In this document: positions 29,125 through 40,946 of the stretch, piece by piece
Numbering within the stretch: position 1 is the stretch's first letter
How the letters are laid out: every line of letters begins with the position of its first letter
Source: Halorhodospira abdelmalekii
GTDB taxonomy: Bacteria; Pseudomonadota; Gammaproteobacteria; Nitrococcales; Halorhodospiraceae
DNA: 64,000 bases
NCBI RefSeq assembly: GCF_016583625.1
Contig: NZ_NRRN01000003.1
Span: 1-64,000, forward strand
Direction of reading: 5' to 3'
Position numbers and translations under genes: made by a program
The notes under the pieces: generated by a model
Seen by the model: the letters and a program-made list of their open reading frames with translations, nothing else
Told to the model about the DNA's origin: nothing
The model's database searches: none

Positions 29125-32100
29125 TCACCCCGCTTGTGCCAAATCCACCGCCTCATCGACGTCGACCGCCACCAGTCGTGAGACCCCAGGTTCATTCATT
29201 GTCACCCCAAGCAAGTGCGAGACCCGCTCCATCGTCGTACGGTTGTGCGTGATGAGGATAAATTGCACCCGTTCCGACATTTCGGCCACTAGGTCACAAA
29301 AGCGCCCGACGTTGGCCTCATCGAGCGGCGCATCGACCTCATCCAGCATACAGAAGGGGGCCGGATTCAGGTTAAAGATAGCGAAGACGAGGGCGACCGC
29401 GGTGAGCGCCTTCTCACCCCCGGAGAGCATGTGGATATTCGCGATGCGTTTACCCGGTGGCTGAGCTAACACCGCGACCCCGCTGGCCAACAAGTCGTCA
29501 TCGGTCAACTCCAGATAGGCCCGTCCGCCGCCGAAGAGACGAGGAAAGAGACGGCCGAGCTCTTCGTTTACACGCTCATAGGTCTCGCGAAAGCGCGCCC
29601 GGGTCGCTCGATCGATCCGCCGAATCGCCCCCTCTAAGGTCTCAAGCGCTTCGCTCAGATCGGCGTGCTGCTGATCGAGGTAGCCGCACCGCTCCTCAAG
29701 CTGCGCACACTCGTCGATGGCCGCCAGGTTCACTGAACCGAGCCGTTCGATCTGTGCGCTGAGACCTTCCAGCGCGCGCGTCCAAGCAGCGATAGTCGTG
29801 CCTAAACCGCTCTCGCTGCCGGCTGCGGCCTGATCGACAGCGGGGGCGCACGTCGGCAACTGACGTGCCTCCGGCGGGCGCTCGGCTGGATCACCATCGA
29901 GGCGAGCCGCTACACTCGCCGTCTCCTCACCGAGTTCGTCTAAGGCCTGCTGCTGATGGCTACGGTGGGCGCGCAACTCACCGAGCTCGAGCTGCACGGC
30001 GGCGCTCGCCTCGCGCGCCTGCTCAGCGCGTTGCTCGGCCTCAAAGCGCAATTGCTCCTGAGCTTGTAGCTGCTGCTCGAGTTCAGCGCTGGCCTGGCGT
30101 ACGCGCTGTAATTCGCGCTCGTATTCGCCGCGTTGTACCAGCAGCTGCTCGCGCTGCCGCTGCAGCGTCTCGATCGGCTCATCGGCGACCGCCAACGCCT
30201 CCTCCAGCGCCTGACAACGCTCACGATAGCGCGCGCACTGGGCCGCCGAACGCTCAAGCTGATCGGCTACCGCACGCAGCGCCGTCTCCGCCTGCTGCTG
30301 CTCAAGCGACAAGGTATAGCGCCGCTCGCGCGCTACACGCAACGCCTCGGCACTCGCCTCGAGTTGCGCACGCAGCGACTCGCGCTCCTGCTCAAGCGCC
30401 GCATCACGCTCAGCGCAAGTGGCTGCCGCGGCAGCCGCCTCCTGCGCGGCACGCGCTGCAGCCTCGCACTCGGCCGCGGCCGCGCTGCGCTGCTGCGCTA
30501 GCCGCTGCTGCTCGCTGAGTAAGGCGTGGCGGCGCGCTTGCAGCTGCTCTAAGCGCTCGCGCTGATGCTCAAGCCGCGCCTCTAGGTCAGCCTGGCGACG
30601 CTCACTGAGCGTTAATTCAGCACTGATGGCATCGCGCGCCTGCTCTGCCGCAATCACCGCCTCGCGCGCGCTCTCGACGCGCTCTGCCGCCTCTTCGACC
30701 TGCCCCTCGGCAGCAGTGAATTGCCCGCGCAACTCGGCGATCTCGCGCTCGCGCTCTAACAGCCCATCGGCCGCCTCGTCACTCCCAGGTAGGCGCAACC
30801 AATCGCGTCCGAACCAGACCCCATCGGCAGTCACCACGCTCTCCCCGCTGCGCAGATGGGGGCGCAGCGCGCGCGCCGCGCTCAGCGACTCGACACAGTA
30901 GATCCCGGCAAGCCACTCGGCCAGCCCCGGCGCATAGCCGGTGGTGATATGGACGTGGGCGGCAAGACGCTCGGCGGTGACACCACTCTCAGATGAGGGC
31001 TTAGACGGTGAGTCCGGTGAGTCCGGAGAGTGCGGATGCGGAGAGTGCGGAGACAGGCACTGAGGGGGTAGATCGATCGACGACTCGCGTAGCGGCTCAG
31101 ATGGCTGCTCAGCGGATAAGCGGGTAAAGAGCGTCAGCGTCGTCCCGGGCACCAACTCCTGCGGCCACGCCTGCAGCCACTCCGGAGCCTCCAGCCTCTC
31201 CGGGCGCTCCACATCGTCCAGACAGAGGCCCTGCAGGGCCTCACCGAGCACCGCGGCGAGCGCCCGCGACCAGCGCGGGGTGACCTCAAGACATTCGGCC
31301 AGCCGCGGGCACTCCTCCCACCCTTGCTGCTCCAGCCAGCGGCTGCGCTCGCTGCGATCGCGCCCTAGAGCGGCCTCCTGCAAGGTCTCCAGCGAGGTCA
31401 GACGGGCGCGTAGGGCGCTCAAGCCCTCACGCGCCTGCTCCAACTCACCGGCGGCGTGATCACGTGCGGCGAGCGCCGCCGTGAGCTCGGCTGCGGCATC
31501 TTCCCGTTGCTCACGCTGCGTCTCAAGGGTGACCTCGGCGGCCTCAAGCGCCTCTTTTTGGCGCTCAAGCTCTTCGGCCACAGTGGTCTCATCAAGGCTT
31601 TCAAGCTCCTCGGCAAGCTGCCTTAACCGTTCATCGAGCTCACCGCTGCGCCGCTCGGCGGCGTCCTGACGCGTCTGCTCAAGCTCAGCGCGCTGTGCTG
31701 CCGCCTGCTGCTCGCTGCGCGTGCGCTCAGCGCGATCGCGCCAGGCATCGAGTGCTGCCCGAGCCTCCTGCTGCTGCCTCTCGGCTGCCTGTTCATCTTG
31801 CTCGGCGGCTGCGCACTCCGGCGCTAGCGCTGCCTGCTGTTCGGTCAATTCGACATGGCGCTGCTGATCACTGCTGCGGGTCTGTTCGAGTTCAGCGAGC
31901 GCCTGCCGCGCCTCGGCGAGCTCCTGCTGGCGACGCTGGCGCAGCTCCCCGGCACTGTGGATGCGCTCTTCCAGCGCGCTGAGCTCGTTGCCCGCCGCGT
32001 AGAAGTGCTCCTGCACGCTCTGTAGACGCTCGTTGTGCGCCTGCAGCCGCTCACGCCGGGCGACACTCTCGCTCTCGGCGTGACGTTGCTCGCTCAGGGC

Positions 32101-32880
32101 GGCTTGGCGGGCATTATCGTGGGTGCGTACGGTGTGTTCGAGGGCGGCGATGCGAAAGTCGAGATCGCGCACCCGCAGCAGGGCGAGCTCACCTCGGCGG
32201 TGGCGTTCGCTGGCCCGATAGCGCCGGTACTGCTCGGCGACCTTGGCCTGCTTGCGCACTTTTTCGAGCTGGCGATAGACCTCGTCGCGCAGATCGTCGA
32301 GGCGCTCAAGATTCTCGCGCGTATCGCGGATGCGCCGCTCGGTCTCGCGCCGGCGCTCTTTGTAGATCGAGATCCCGGCGGCCTCCTCGAGGTAGAGGCG
32401 CAGCTCCTCGGGCCGCGACTCGATCACGCGCGAGATCATCCCCTGCTCAATGATGGTATAGCCGCGCGGCCGCACCCCTGTCCCCAGGAAGAGATCGCTG
32501 ATATCGCGGCGCCGACAGCGCGTGCCGTTCAAACTGTAGTGCGACTGCCCCTCACGGTTGACCTGGCGCTTAATGGCGATCTCGCTATAGGCGGCGTAGC
32601 GTCCTCCTAAGGCACCGGCACTGTTATCGAAGAGCAGTTCGACACTGGCCTGGCCGACCGGGGCTCGCGCCCCCGAGCCGCTGAAGATGACATCGCTCAT
32701 CGAACCGCCACGTAGATGTTTAGCCGAGCTCTCCCCCATCACCCAGCGCACGGCGTCGATGACATTGGATTTTCCGCATCCATTCGGGCCGACGACGCCG
32801 TTCATCCGTCCCGGCAACGGAATGGCCGTCGGATCGACGAACGACTTGAATCCGGCAAGCTTGATGCGTTTTAGCTGCAT
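29125..32880 (-). CDS. smc: Chromosome segregation protein SMC
   Basis: Condensin-type ATPase of about 1251 aa that organises the chromosome with ScpA/ScpB. Walker A GPNGCGKSN is near residue 32; long coiled coils flank a hinge (GIYCVESLSAARALRP, SVVTADGVWF); the C-terminal signature is LSGGEKALTAVAL, with Walker B CMLDEVDAPLDEAN. Within the N-terminal half of the hinge is a Ser/Pro/His low-complexity insertion of about 35 residues (SPHSPHPHSPDSPDSPS) encoded by 9-bp repeats near 31007-31048. The ATG at 32880 fits the family start; the upstream in-frame extension is repetitive GGGGCT-rich DNA. Confidence 0.95.
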   Translation of the reverse strand: MQLKRIKLAGFKSFVDPTAIPLPGRMNGVVGPNGCGKSNVIDAVRWVMGESSAKHLRGGSMSDVIFSGSGARAPVGQASVELLFDNSAGALGGRYAAYSEIAIKRQVNREGQSHYSLNGTRCRRRDISDLFLGTGVRPRGYTIIEQGMISRVIESRPEELRLYLEEAAGISIYKERRRETERRIRDTRENLERLDDLRDEVYRQLEKVRKQAKVAEQYRRYRASERHRRGELALLRVRDLDFRIAALEHTVRTHDNARQAALSEQRHAESESVARRERLQAHNERLQSVQEHFYAAGNELSALEERIHSAGELRQRRQQELAEARQALAELEQTRSSDQQRHVELTEQQAALAPECAAAEQDEQAAERQQQEARAALDAWRDRAERTRSEQQAAAQRAELEQTRQDAAERRSGELDERLRQLAEELESLDETTVAEELERQKEALEAAEVTLETQREQREDAAAELTAALAARDHAAGELEQAREGLSALRARLTSLETLQEAALGRDRSERSRWLEQQGWEECPRLAECLEVTPRWSRALAAVLGEALQGLCLDDVERPERLEAPEWLQAWPQELVPGTTLTLFTRLSAEQPSEPLRESSIDLPPQCLSPHSPHPHSPDSPDSPSKPSSESGVTAERLAAHVHITTGYAPGLAEWLAGIYCVESLSAARALRPHLRSGESVVTADGVWFGRDWLRLPGSDEAADGLLEREREIAELRGQFTAAEGQVEEAAERVESAREAVIAAEQARDAISAELTLSERRQADLEARLEHQRERLEQLQARRHALLSEQQRLAQQRSAAAAECEAAARAAQEAAAAAATCAERDAALEQERESLRAQLEASAEALRVARERRYTLSLEQQQAETALRAVADQLERSAAQCARYRERCQALEEALAVADEPIETLQRQREQLLVQRGEYERELQRVRQASAELEQQLQAQEQLRFEAEQRAEQAREASAAVQLELGELRAHRSHQQQALDELGEETASVAARLDGDPAERPPEARQLPTCAPAVDQAAAGSESGLGTTIAAWTRALEGLSAQIERLGSVNLAAIDECAQLEERCGYLDQQHADLSEALETLEGAIRRIDRATRARFRETYERVNEELGRLFPRLFGGGRAYLELTDDDLLASGVAVLAQPPGKRIANIHMLSGGEKALTAVALVFAIFNLNPAPFCMLDEVDAPLDEANVGRFCDLVAEMSERVQFILITHNRTTMERVSHLLGVTMNEPGVSRLVAVDVDEAVDLAQAG
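31007..31048. repeat. 9-bp in-frame repeat array in the smc hinge
   Basis: GGTGAGTCC is repeated at 31007-31015 and 31016-31024, followed by related GGAGAGTGC units at 31025-31033 and 31040-31048. On the coding strand it gives Ser-Pro-Asp and Ser-Pro-His repeats. Confidence 0.8.
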
Positions 32881-33030
32881 GGATGTGGACTGATTGAGGC
32901 TAATGGGGCTCTCATTGGGGCTACTGGGACTGATGGGGCTAATGGCCTGTGGCAACCTTTCGGAGGAGGCGTCGGGGCGGTAGAATGATCAGTCTCCTAT
33001 TATCCAGCCTGATTGAGCTATTGGAAAGCC

Positions 33031-33417
33031 ATGCCGAGCCAACCGTCGCGTAGTTTAGAGACCTTCCCCAACCCTTATCCAGAGCGTCACTACACCATCC
33101 GCATGGAAATCCCGGAGTTCACCTGCCTCTGTCCGCTGACCGGGCAACCCGACTTCGCGACCCTGCACTTGGAATACATCCCCGATCAGCGCTGTGTCGA
33201 ACTCAAGGCCCTGAAGCTCTACATCTGGTCGTTTCGCGATGAGGGCGCCTTTCATGAGGCGATTACCAACCACATCCTCGACGATCTGGTCGCCGCAACC
33301 GCCCCACGCTATATGAAGCTGCGCGCCCGCTTCAACGTCCGCGGCGGCATCTGGACCGATGTCGAGATCGAGCATCACGGCGCGGCCACGTCCACCGCGC
33401 CTGAGCTGCCTGAGTAG
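33031..33417 (+). CDS. queF: NADPH-dependent 7-cyano-7-deazaguanine reductase QueF (type I)
   Basis: Reduces preQ0 to preQ1 in queuosine biosynthesis. The 128-aa unimodular form belongs to the short, type I subfamily (the E. coli enzyme is a longer, duplicated form). The motif [11 protein letters not shown] holds the nucleophilic Cys34, which forms the thioimide, and Asp41. The QueF signature [20 protein letters not shown] binds NADPH. The ATG at 33031 is preferred to the upstream TTG at 33013. Divergent from smc and followed 45 bp later by gluQ, another queuosine gene. Confidence 0.93.
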   Translation: MPSQPSRSLETFPNPYPERHYTIRMEIPEFTCLCPLTGQPDFATLHLEYIPDQRCVELKALKLYIWSFRDEGAFHEAITNHILDDLVAATAPRYMKLRARFNVRGGIWTDVEIEHHGAATSTAPELPE

Positions 33418-33462
33418 CGGCCCTGAGTCGCGGCTAGACACCGTGCCCCTGCCCTCTTCGCC

Positions 33463-34386
33463 GTGACCCTCGCGACCCGCTTTGCCCCGAGCCCGACGGG
33501 TGCGCTGCATCTGGGCTCTCTGGTCGCCGCCCTCGGCAGCTACCTGATCATCAAGCGCGCCGGGGGAGAATGGCACGTGCGCATCGACGATCTCGATACG
33601 CCGCGCTGCGTCCCCGGCGCCGCAGAGTCGATCTTGCGCGCCTTGGAGCAGATCGGTCTGCACTGGGACGGCCCGGTGGTCTACCAAAGCGACCGCGCCG
33701 CTGCCTACCAGGCAGCGCTCGCGACCCTTGAGGCGCGGGGTGCGCTCTACCCGTGCGCCTGCACCCGCAAGGAGGTCGCGCGAGCGGCGCAGCGTAGCGG
33801 CGGTGCCGGCTTGATCTACCCCGGTACCTGCCGCAACGGCCTGCCTCCCGGACGTCAAGGTCGCGCCTTGCGGGTCTCCACCGTTGGCAGCGCAATCACT
33901 CTGAACGACGGCGCGGCAGGGCGGATTGAGTGCCGCCTTAATGAGGAGATCGGGGATTTTATCGTCCGCCGCTCCGACGGCCTCTTCGCCTACCACCTAG
34001 CCTGCGTCGTCGACGACGCCGAAGCCGGCTTTAGCCACATCATTCGCGGTCGCGACCTGCTTGCCTGTACTCCGCCGCAGATCCACCTGCAGCGGCTGCT
34101 CGACCTGCCGCAGCCGCGCTACCATCACCTGCCCCTGGCCCTCAACGCGGCTGGCAAAAAACTCTCAAAACAGACCCACGCCCCGCCGATCGACCCTCAG
34201 CACCCCGTCCCGGCCATGGTGCAAGCCCTGCAACTCCTCGGCCTCGACCCGCCGGTCACACTGACCCGTACAGCCACCAGCGCCGGACTCATTGCCTGGG
34301 GGCTCCAGGCCCTCGCCGATGCGCCTATGTTGACCTTGGGCAACGGGCCCAGCGAAGATAGACCGCAACACGCATGGGAACCATAA
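33463..34386 (+). CDS. gluQ: Glutamyl-Q tRNA(Asp) synthetase
   Basis: Truncated GluRS paralogue that attaches glutamate to the queuosine base of tRNA-Asp. It contains only the catalytic domain (307 aa, no anticodon-binding domain). A HIGH-like motif PTGALHLGSL is at 11-20. A zinc site is suggested by YPCACTRKEV and YPGTC, and a KMSKS-like motif by KKLSKQTHA. GTG start. Next to queF, so queuosine formation and its glutamylation are encoded side by side. Confidence 0.94.
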   Translation: MTLATRFAPSPTGALHLGSLVAALGSYLIIKRAGGEWHVRIDDLDTPRCVPGAAESILRALEQIGLHWDGPVVYQSDRAAAYQAALATLEARGALYPCACTRKEVARAAQRSGGAGLIYPGTCRNGLPPGRQGRALRVSTVGSAITLNDGAAGRIECRLNEEIGDFIVRRSDGLFAYHLACVVDDAEAGFSHIIRGRDLLACTPPQIHLQRLLDLPQPRYHHLPLALNAAGKKLSKQTHAPPIDPQHPVPAMVQALQLLGLDPPVTLTRTATSAGLIAWGLQALADAPMLTLGNGPSEDRPQHAWEP

Positions 34387-34393
34387 CGGTTAC

Positions 34394-34399
34394 TATAAT
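34394..34399 (+). promoter_or_regulatory. Possible -10 element upstream of acs
   Basis: A perfect TATAAT lies eight bases after the gluQ stop and about 120 bp before acs. The matching -35 is poor, so activator dependence is possible. Confidence 0.35.
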
Positions 34400-34519
34400 G
34401 GGCAACATCCAGACGTGTTACCGTTGGCGCCGCCGCGCCGCCTGAAACCGCCTCGCTAGACGAAGCAGAGCAGCGGCGGAACGCCGGCCCCCATCATCTC
34501 ATTCGGGAGGAGAGAGAAG

Positions 34520-36457
<1,938 letters not shown>

Positions 36458-36468
36458 AGTAAACCCGG

Positions 36469-36501
36469 GACGCCCGGCCGCACCCAAGCGGTCGGGGCGT
36501 C
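36469..36501 (+). terminator. GC-rich hairpin after acs, without a U-tract
   Basis: Left arm 36469-36481 pairs with 36488-36501 (GACGCCC/GGGCGTC and GGCCGC/GCGGTC with one bulged base) around a six-base loop, 12 bases beyond the acs stop. No T-run follows, so intrinsic termination would be weak. The hairpin may instead stabilise the acs mRNA 3' end. Confidence 0.4.
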
Positions 36502-36688
36502 ACACCGCCCAGCGGTTGAGCAGCGTTGGAACCGATGGAACGGAAGGGGACGAATAAGGAGTTTGCCTCCCCACCCAGCCGCCGGGCGGTGCCGGTCTCT
36601 GCACCGCCACTTCATGGGCACGTGCGCTCGCCGATGGGCGGTGCGGGGTGGCGATGTGTCGACGAGGGCCGTCTGAGGGCCAGTCCGC

Positions 36689-39622
36689 GTGCACGAAGCG
36701 ACCTTTCAACAGCAGTTGCTGGCTCACCTGGCAGAGGGCGTCTTCGGCCTCGATCGCGACGGCTGCTTCACCTTCCTCAACCCGACCGCCTGTCAACTGC
36801 TCGGTTACCCGGATGAAACGACCCTGCTCGGTCGCCCCGCACACGAGGTGTTGCACCACTCAAAGGCCGATCAGCGACCACACCCGCACGCAGAGTGCGC
36901 TGTCAGCTATACGCTGCAGACCGGAGACGCGGTACAGGGGCACGAAGACCTCTTTTGGCGGCGCGATGGCAGCACCCTCGATGTCCTTCTCCAAGCCGCG
37001 CCGCTGCACGATGAGGCCGGCAACCGCTCCGGCGTCGTCGTGGCCTTCCAAGATATCAGCGAGCGCAAGCGCCTAGAGCGCGAGCTCAACCACTCGCACC
37101 GCCTGATGCACTACATCATCGAGCACAATCGCAGCGCCGTTGCGGTCCACGATACGCAGCTGCGGTACATCTATGTTAGCCAGAAGTATCTCGACGACTT
37201 CGAGCTCGAAGAGCGCGCGATTATCGGCAAACACCACTACGCCATCTTCCCCGATCTACCCGAAAAGTGGCGCCGGGTCCATCAGCGCGTGCTCCAGGGT
37301 GAGATCCTCAGCGGCGAGGACGATCTCTACCTGCGCGCCGACGGCAGGAGGTATTGGACGCAGTGGGAGTGTCGCCCGTGGCGCCTCGAAGACGGCACGA
37401 TCGGCGGCATCATCGTCTACACCGAGGTCATCAATCAGCGCAAAGAGGCCGAAGAGCGGATCCAGTTCAACCTGAACCTTCAGCGGGTGATCGCTGAGAT
37501 CTCAGCCGATTTTGTGCGCGCCGACGAGAACAGGCTAGATTCGGCGATCGACGAGACCTTGGCCAAGATCGGCCGACTGTTCAGCGCCGATCGCAGCTAC
37601 CTCTTTCTCTTCTCGCCCGACCAGCAGACGATGCACAATACCCACGAGTGGTGTGCCGCGGGCGTGACCTCGCAACGCCCGCGAACTCAAAACATGAGCA
37701 TCGCCACTATGCCGTGGTTCACTCAGCGGGTCCTCCAAGGTCAGCACGTCCACATCCGCGACGTCGCCCAGCTACCTGCCGCGGCCGTCGAAGAGCGGAA
37801 GGAGTTCTTAGCACAAGAGATCCGGTCGCTCATCTGCCTGCCGATCACCAATGAGCACGGCGTACCGACCGGCTTTATCGGTCTCGACCAGGTTCACCAG
37901 CGCCAAACCTGGTCGGAGCAGCAGATCTCCATGCTGCGGGTGATCGGCGAGATCATCGGCAACACCATCCACCGCATTGAGGCGCGCCGCGAGCTGGCAC
38001 GAAGGGAAGAGAAGTACCGCCTGCTCGCTGACAACGTGAACGACGTTATCTGGGAGTTCGACCTCGATCTGAACCACACCTACGTCTCCCCTTCCCTGGA
38101 GAAACTCTTCGGCTACCGGCCCGAGGAGGTCATCGGCCGATCTGCCCATCCATTCCTAACTGACGAATCGGCTCGGATCGCTCAGCACCTCCTTACGGAG
38201 AGCCTAGCTGCGGTCGAGCGCGGCGAAGGGCCGGTGACCTTCCGCCGTGAGCTCGAGATGGTTCGCCGCGACGGCTCTCGACTCTGGACCGAGATCAACG
38301 GCCGGATTATCTGTGATGAGCACGGCTACCCGCAGGGGGTGATGGGCATTACGCGGGATATCAGCGAACGAGTCAGCCTGCTGCGGCGACTTACCGAGTC
38401 GAACCTAAAACTTGAAGCGGCCTGCCGCGCCAAAAACGACTTCCTGAACGCCGTCAGCCACGACTTACGCACCCCGCTCAACGCCATTCTCGGTTTCAAC
38501 GAGTTGCTGCTCGACTCCTCGCTCGATAGTGCCCAACGCCACTACCTGAAGCTATCGCGCTCGGCCGGCCACCACCTGCTTGGACTCATCGACTCCCTAC
38601 TCGATCTCTCCAAGCTTGAGAGTGGCCGCGTCGAGCTCAGCCGCGAGGTGATCGAGCTCCACCCCTTCCTGAAAGAGCAGATGGCGCTGCTCGAGACACA
38701 GGCGGCCAACAAGGCACTCGCCTTGCGCTGGACGATCGATGAGCGCGTTCCGGAACGAGTCGTCGGCGATCCCATTCGCTTCGGTCAGGTGCTCTTCAAT
38801 TTGGTCATCAACGCCATCAAGTTTACCGCCCACGGATCAGTCAGTGTCACGCTGGCCCCGTACGATGAGCAACGGCTGATCGTTGCCGTCGAGGATACCG
38901 GAGCGGGGATTCCTGCAACCTTGCAGGCGAACATCTTCGAGCCTTTCCAACGCGGCTCGCTCAACGCCCAAAAGGAGCACGGCTCCGGGCTCGGGCTGGC
39001 GATCTGCCGTGAGCTGGCCCATCTGATGGGCGGTGAGCTATGGCTGCAGAGCACCCCCGGGGTTGGGTCGACCTTCTACTTCACCGCTCTCTTGCCTGCT
39101 GTCGCGAGCAGCGCCGCTGCGCCCTCCTTCACCCCAGACGCCCCGGCGCCCGCTTCGGCACCAGAACCCCATCAGCAGCACGCCTCCGCACCGACATCCG
39201 CGGCCCTGCCGGGAGCGGGACTGCACGTCCTCGTCGCCGAAGACGAACCGACCAACGCCCTGCTCATCCGCGCGTTGCTCGAGAAGTGCGGCGCCACCGT
39301 GACCATGACCGAGGATGGCCAGGCGGCCCTAAAGGCTTGGCAGCAGCGGCGCCCCGATCTCCTATTGCTCGACTACCAGATGCCGATTCTCAACGGCCCG
39401 GAGACGATCAGTGCCGTGCGCGCTGAAGAGGCGGCCAGCACAGAGCCGCCGACCCTGATCGCGATGCTCTCAGCACACGCCACCGAAGATGCCCGTCAAG
39501 CGTGCGCGCAGGCGGGTGCCGATACCTACCTCACCAAGCCGATTCAGCGCCACGCCTTGGGCGCACTGCTTGAGTGGGCCCAGCAGGAAGCGAGCAGCAC
39601 ACGCGCGCGCTCCCTACGCTGA
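36689..39622 (+). CDS. Hybrid sensor histidine kinase (PAS-PAS-GAF-PAS-HisKA-HATPase-REC)
   Basis: 977 aa, no membrane span, so a cytosolic sensor. Domains: PAS 1 at about 5-125 (QDISERKRLERE), PAS 2 at about 140-255, GAF at about 265-425, PAS 3 at about 435-570 (GITRDISERVSLLRR), HisKA with H591 in SHDLRTPLNA, and HATPase with the N box LVINAIKFTAHG and G boxes DTGAGIP and GSGLGLAIC. An Ala/Pro/Ser-rich linker of about 45 residues precedes the C-terminal receiver, with phospho-acceptor D895 in LLDYQMP. GTG start. No cognate regulator is adjacent; output probably goes through a phosphotransfer protein elsewhere. Confidence 0.93.
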   Translation: MHEATFQQQLLAHLAEGVFGLDRDGCFTFLNPTACQLLGYPDETTLLGRPAHEVLHHSKADQRPHPHAECAVSYTLQTGDAVQGHEDLFWRRDGSTLDVLLQAAPLHDEAGNRSGVVVAFQDISERKRLERELNHSHRLMHYIIEHNRSAVAVHDTQLRYIYVSQKYLDDFELEERAIIGKHHYAIFPDLPEKWRRVHQRVLQGEILSGEDDLYLRADGRRYWTQWECRPWRLEDGTIGGIIVYTEVINQRKEAEERIQFNLNLQRVIAEISADFVRADENRLDSAIDETLAKIGRLFSADRSYLFLFSPDQQTMHNTHEWCAAGVTSQRPRTQNMSIATMPWFTQRVLQGQHVHIRDVAQLPAAAVEERKEFLAQEIRSLICLPITNEHGVPTGFIGLDQVHQRQTWSEQQISMLRVIGEIIGNTIHRIEARRELARREEKYRLLADNVNDVIWEFDLDLNHTYVSPSLEKLFGYRPEEVIGRSAHPFLTDESARIAQHLLTESLAAVERGEGPVTFRRELEMVRRDGSRLWTEINGRIICDEHGYPQGVMGITRDISERVSLLRRLTESNLKLEAACRAKNDFLNAVSHDLRTPLNAILGFNELLLDSSLDSAQRHYLKLSRSAGHHLLGLIDSLLDLSKLESGRVELSREVIELHPFLKEQMALLETQAANKALALRWTIDERVPERVVGDPIRFGQVLFNLVINAIKFTAHGSVSVTLAPYDEQRLIVAVEDTGAGIPATLQANIFEPFQRGSLNAQKEHGSGLGLAICRELAHLMGGELWLQSTPGVGSTFYFTALLPAVASSAAAPSFTPDAPAPASAPEPHQQHASAPTSAALPGAGLHVLVAEDEPTNALLIRALLEKCGATVTMTEDGQAALKAWQQRRPDLLLLDYQMPILNGPETISAVRAEEAASTEPPTLIAMLSAHATEDARQACAQAGADTYLTKPIQRHALGALLEWAQQEASSTRARSLR

Positions 39623-39668
39623 CCCAGCCCCCTCCGAACCGTATACTCAACGCGCCACTGCTGCACGC

Positions 39669-39710
39669 AAAAAAACGCCGACGACCCCGCGCGGTGCGTG
39701 GTCATCGGCG
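39669..39710 (-). terminator. Rho-independent terminator of the MBL-fold gene
   Basis: Reading the minus strand, an 11-bp stem (39676-39686 with 39700-39710, one G-U pair) continues into three further pairs. It is followed by seven T (plus-strand A-tract at 39669-39675). On the plus strand the wobble pair becomes a mismatch and no T-run follows, so it acts for leftward transcription. It lies about 170 bp beyond the hydrolase stop. Otherwise the 258-bp gap 39623-39881 shows nothing clear. Confidence 0.75.
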
Positions 39711-39881
39711 CAACCAAGCCAGTGGCCAGGAAAGCGTAGATCGAGTCGAACAGCGCCCAACCCGACTCCACAACATTGAAGGAGCACGATCCATTACTGC
39801 GTAGTCTTCGGCTGCACGTTTAGGCTGCACCGCTGACCACGCACGCAGAAGCCTAACACCCTCCTGGGAAAAAGTCGATAA

Positions 39882-40814
39882 TCATTCTCGTTTGCTCTTG
39901 CCACTTTTGAGCACGTAGCGGCGCAGCCCCAGCGCCGACATCCACGCCGGATTGATCGCCTCATGCCCCGCCCAATCGGCCGGGTCGAGCCCCTGTTCCA
40001 GTGCATAGCCGTAAAGCCACTCGGTGTAGCGGCGCTGCAACGTCTCCGCCGAGTCGGCCTCTGGCACCTCCTGCTCCGCCCACTGCCGCGCGGCCTCTAG
40101 ACCACGGCGCAGCGCCTCAAGGTGCTCCTGCGGATCGAGAAAGATGCCGAAGTGGGTCGGCGCCAGGTACTCTGGCCGCTGCGCGGCGATGTAATCGAGA
40201 CTCTGCAGCCAGCGCTCCGGGACGAACTCCGGCGGCGGCATCGGCGGGATGACGCAACTCGACCCTTGTAGGCGCACCCCGCCGATATCGCCGGTAAAGC
40301 AGATATCGTCGAGCCGGTAGGTCAAGTGGTGCTCGGCGTGTCCCGGGGTATCGAGCGCTTCGAGACAGACGCCGCCGACGGCGATCTCGGCGCCATCCCC
40401 CAAGGTGGTGATCTGCTCGACCGGCACCGGGCGAAAGTCGCCCCACAACGGGTCCATATTCTCCTCGCCGTAGATGCGCGCGGCACTCGCTAACAACTTC
40501 TCCGGGGCGGCTAAGTGAGCTGCCCCCTGCGGGTGGACGCAGATCTGCGCGCCAAAGCTGGCCAAGTGCCCAGCAGCGCCAGCGTGATCGAGGTGAATAT
40601 GGCTCAGCAAGACGTGCGTCACATCGGCTGGGGTCAATCCGCGCCGATGCAGTTCGAGCTCCAACCCACCGAAGGTCGAACCGGGACCGCTCTCGATAAT
40701 GATGGCCCCGGTTTCATGCCGAATCAGGTAGCTGGCAATCAAGCGCGAGCGGCCCTGGAAGTGCAGATCCATGACCTCCACGGTCACGCCAGTGCGGGTG
40801 CGAACACTCTCCAC
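39882..40814 (-). CDS. MBL-fold metallo-hydrolase
   Basis: Metallo-beta-lactamase superfamily protein of 310 aa with the dinuclear metal motif H-x-H-x-D-H (HIHLDH, residues 72-77). Further ligands are in DTPGHAEHHL (near 155) and FTGDIGG (near 172). The C-terminal helical extension (QSLDYIAAQRPEYLAPTHFGIF) resembles glyoxalase II-like or flavodiiron-type relatives, but no partner domain is present, so the substrate is open. GTG start with AAGGGGG upstream. Divergent from uup. Confidence 0.82.
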   Translation of the reverse strand: MESVRTRTGVTVEVMDLHFQGRSRLIASYLIRHETGAIIIESGPGSTFGGLELELHRRGLTPADVTHVLLSHIHLDHAGAAGHLASFGAQICVHPQGAAHLAAPEKLLASAARIYGEENMDPLWGDFRPVPVEQITTLGDGAEIAVGGVCLEALDTPGHAEHHLTYRLDDICFTGDIGGVRLQGSSCVIPPMPPPEFVPERWLQSLDYIAAQRPEYLAPTHFGIFLDPQEHLEALRRGLEAARQWAEQEVPEADSAETLQRRYTEWLYGYALEQGLDPADWAGHEAINPAWMSALGLRRYVLKSGKSKRE

Positions 40815-40946
40815 GATGCTTCCCCCTTCTTACAGTGTATTGATCGTCTGTAGGTCGTCCCGGAAAGAGCCGAAGCAGCGGCGGTTTCAGCCGACTCTAG
40901 CTCTACGCTATCATGCCCGCCTGCCCGATAGAGAGGATTCGCCCCC

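Noticed and set aside
33055-33996. 313-codon minus-strand frame across queF and gluQ
   Set aside because: It lies entirely opposite two well-identified genes and has Gly/Ala/Arg-rich composition without domains.
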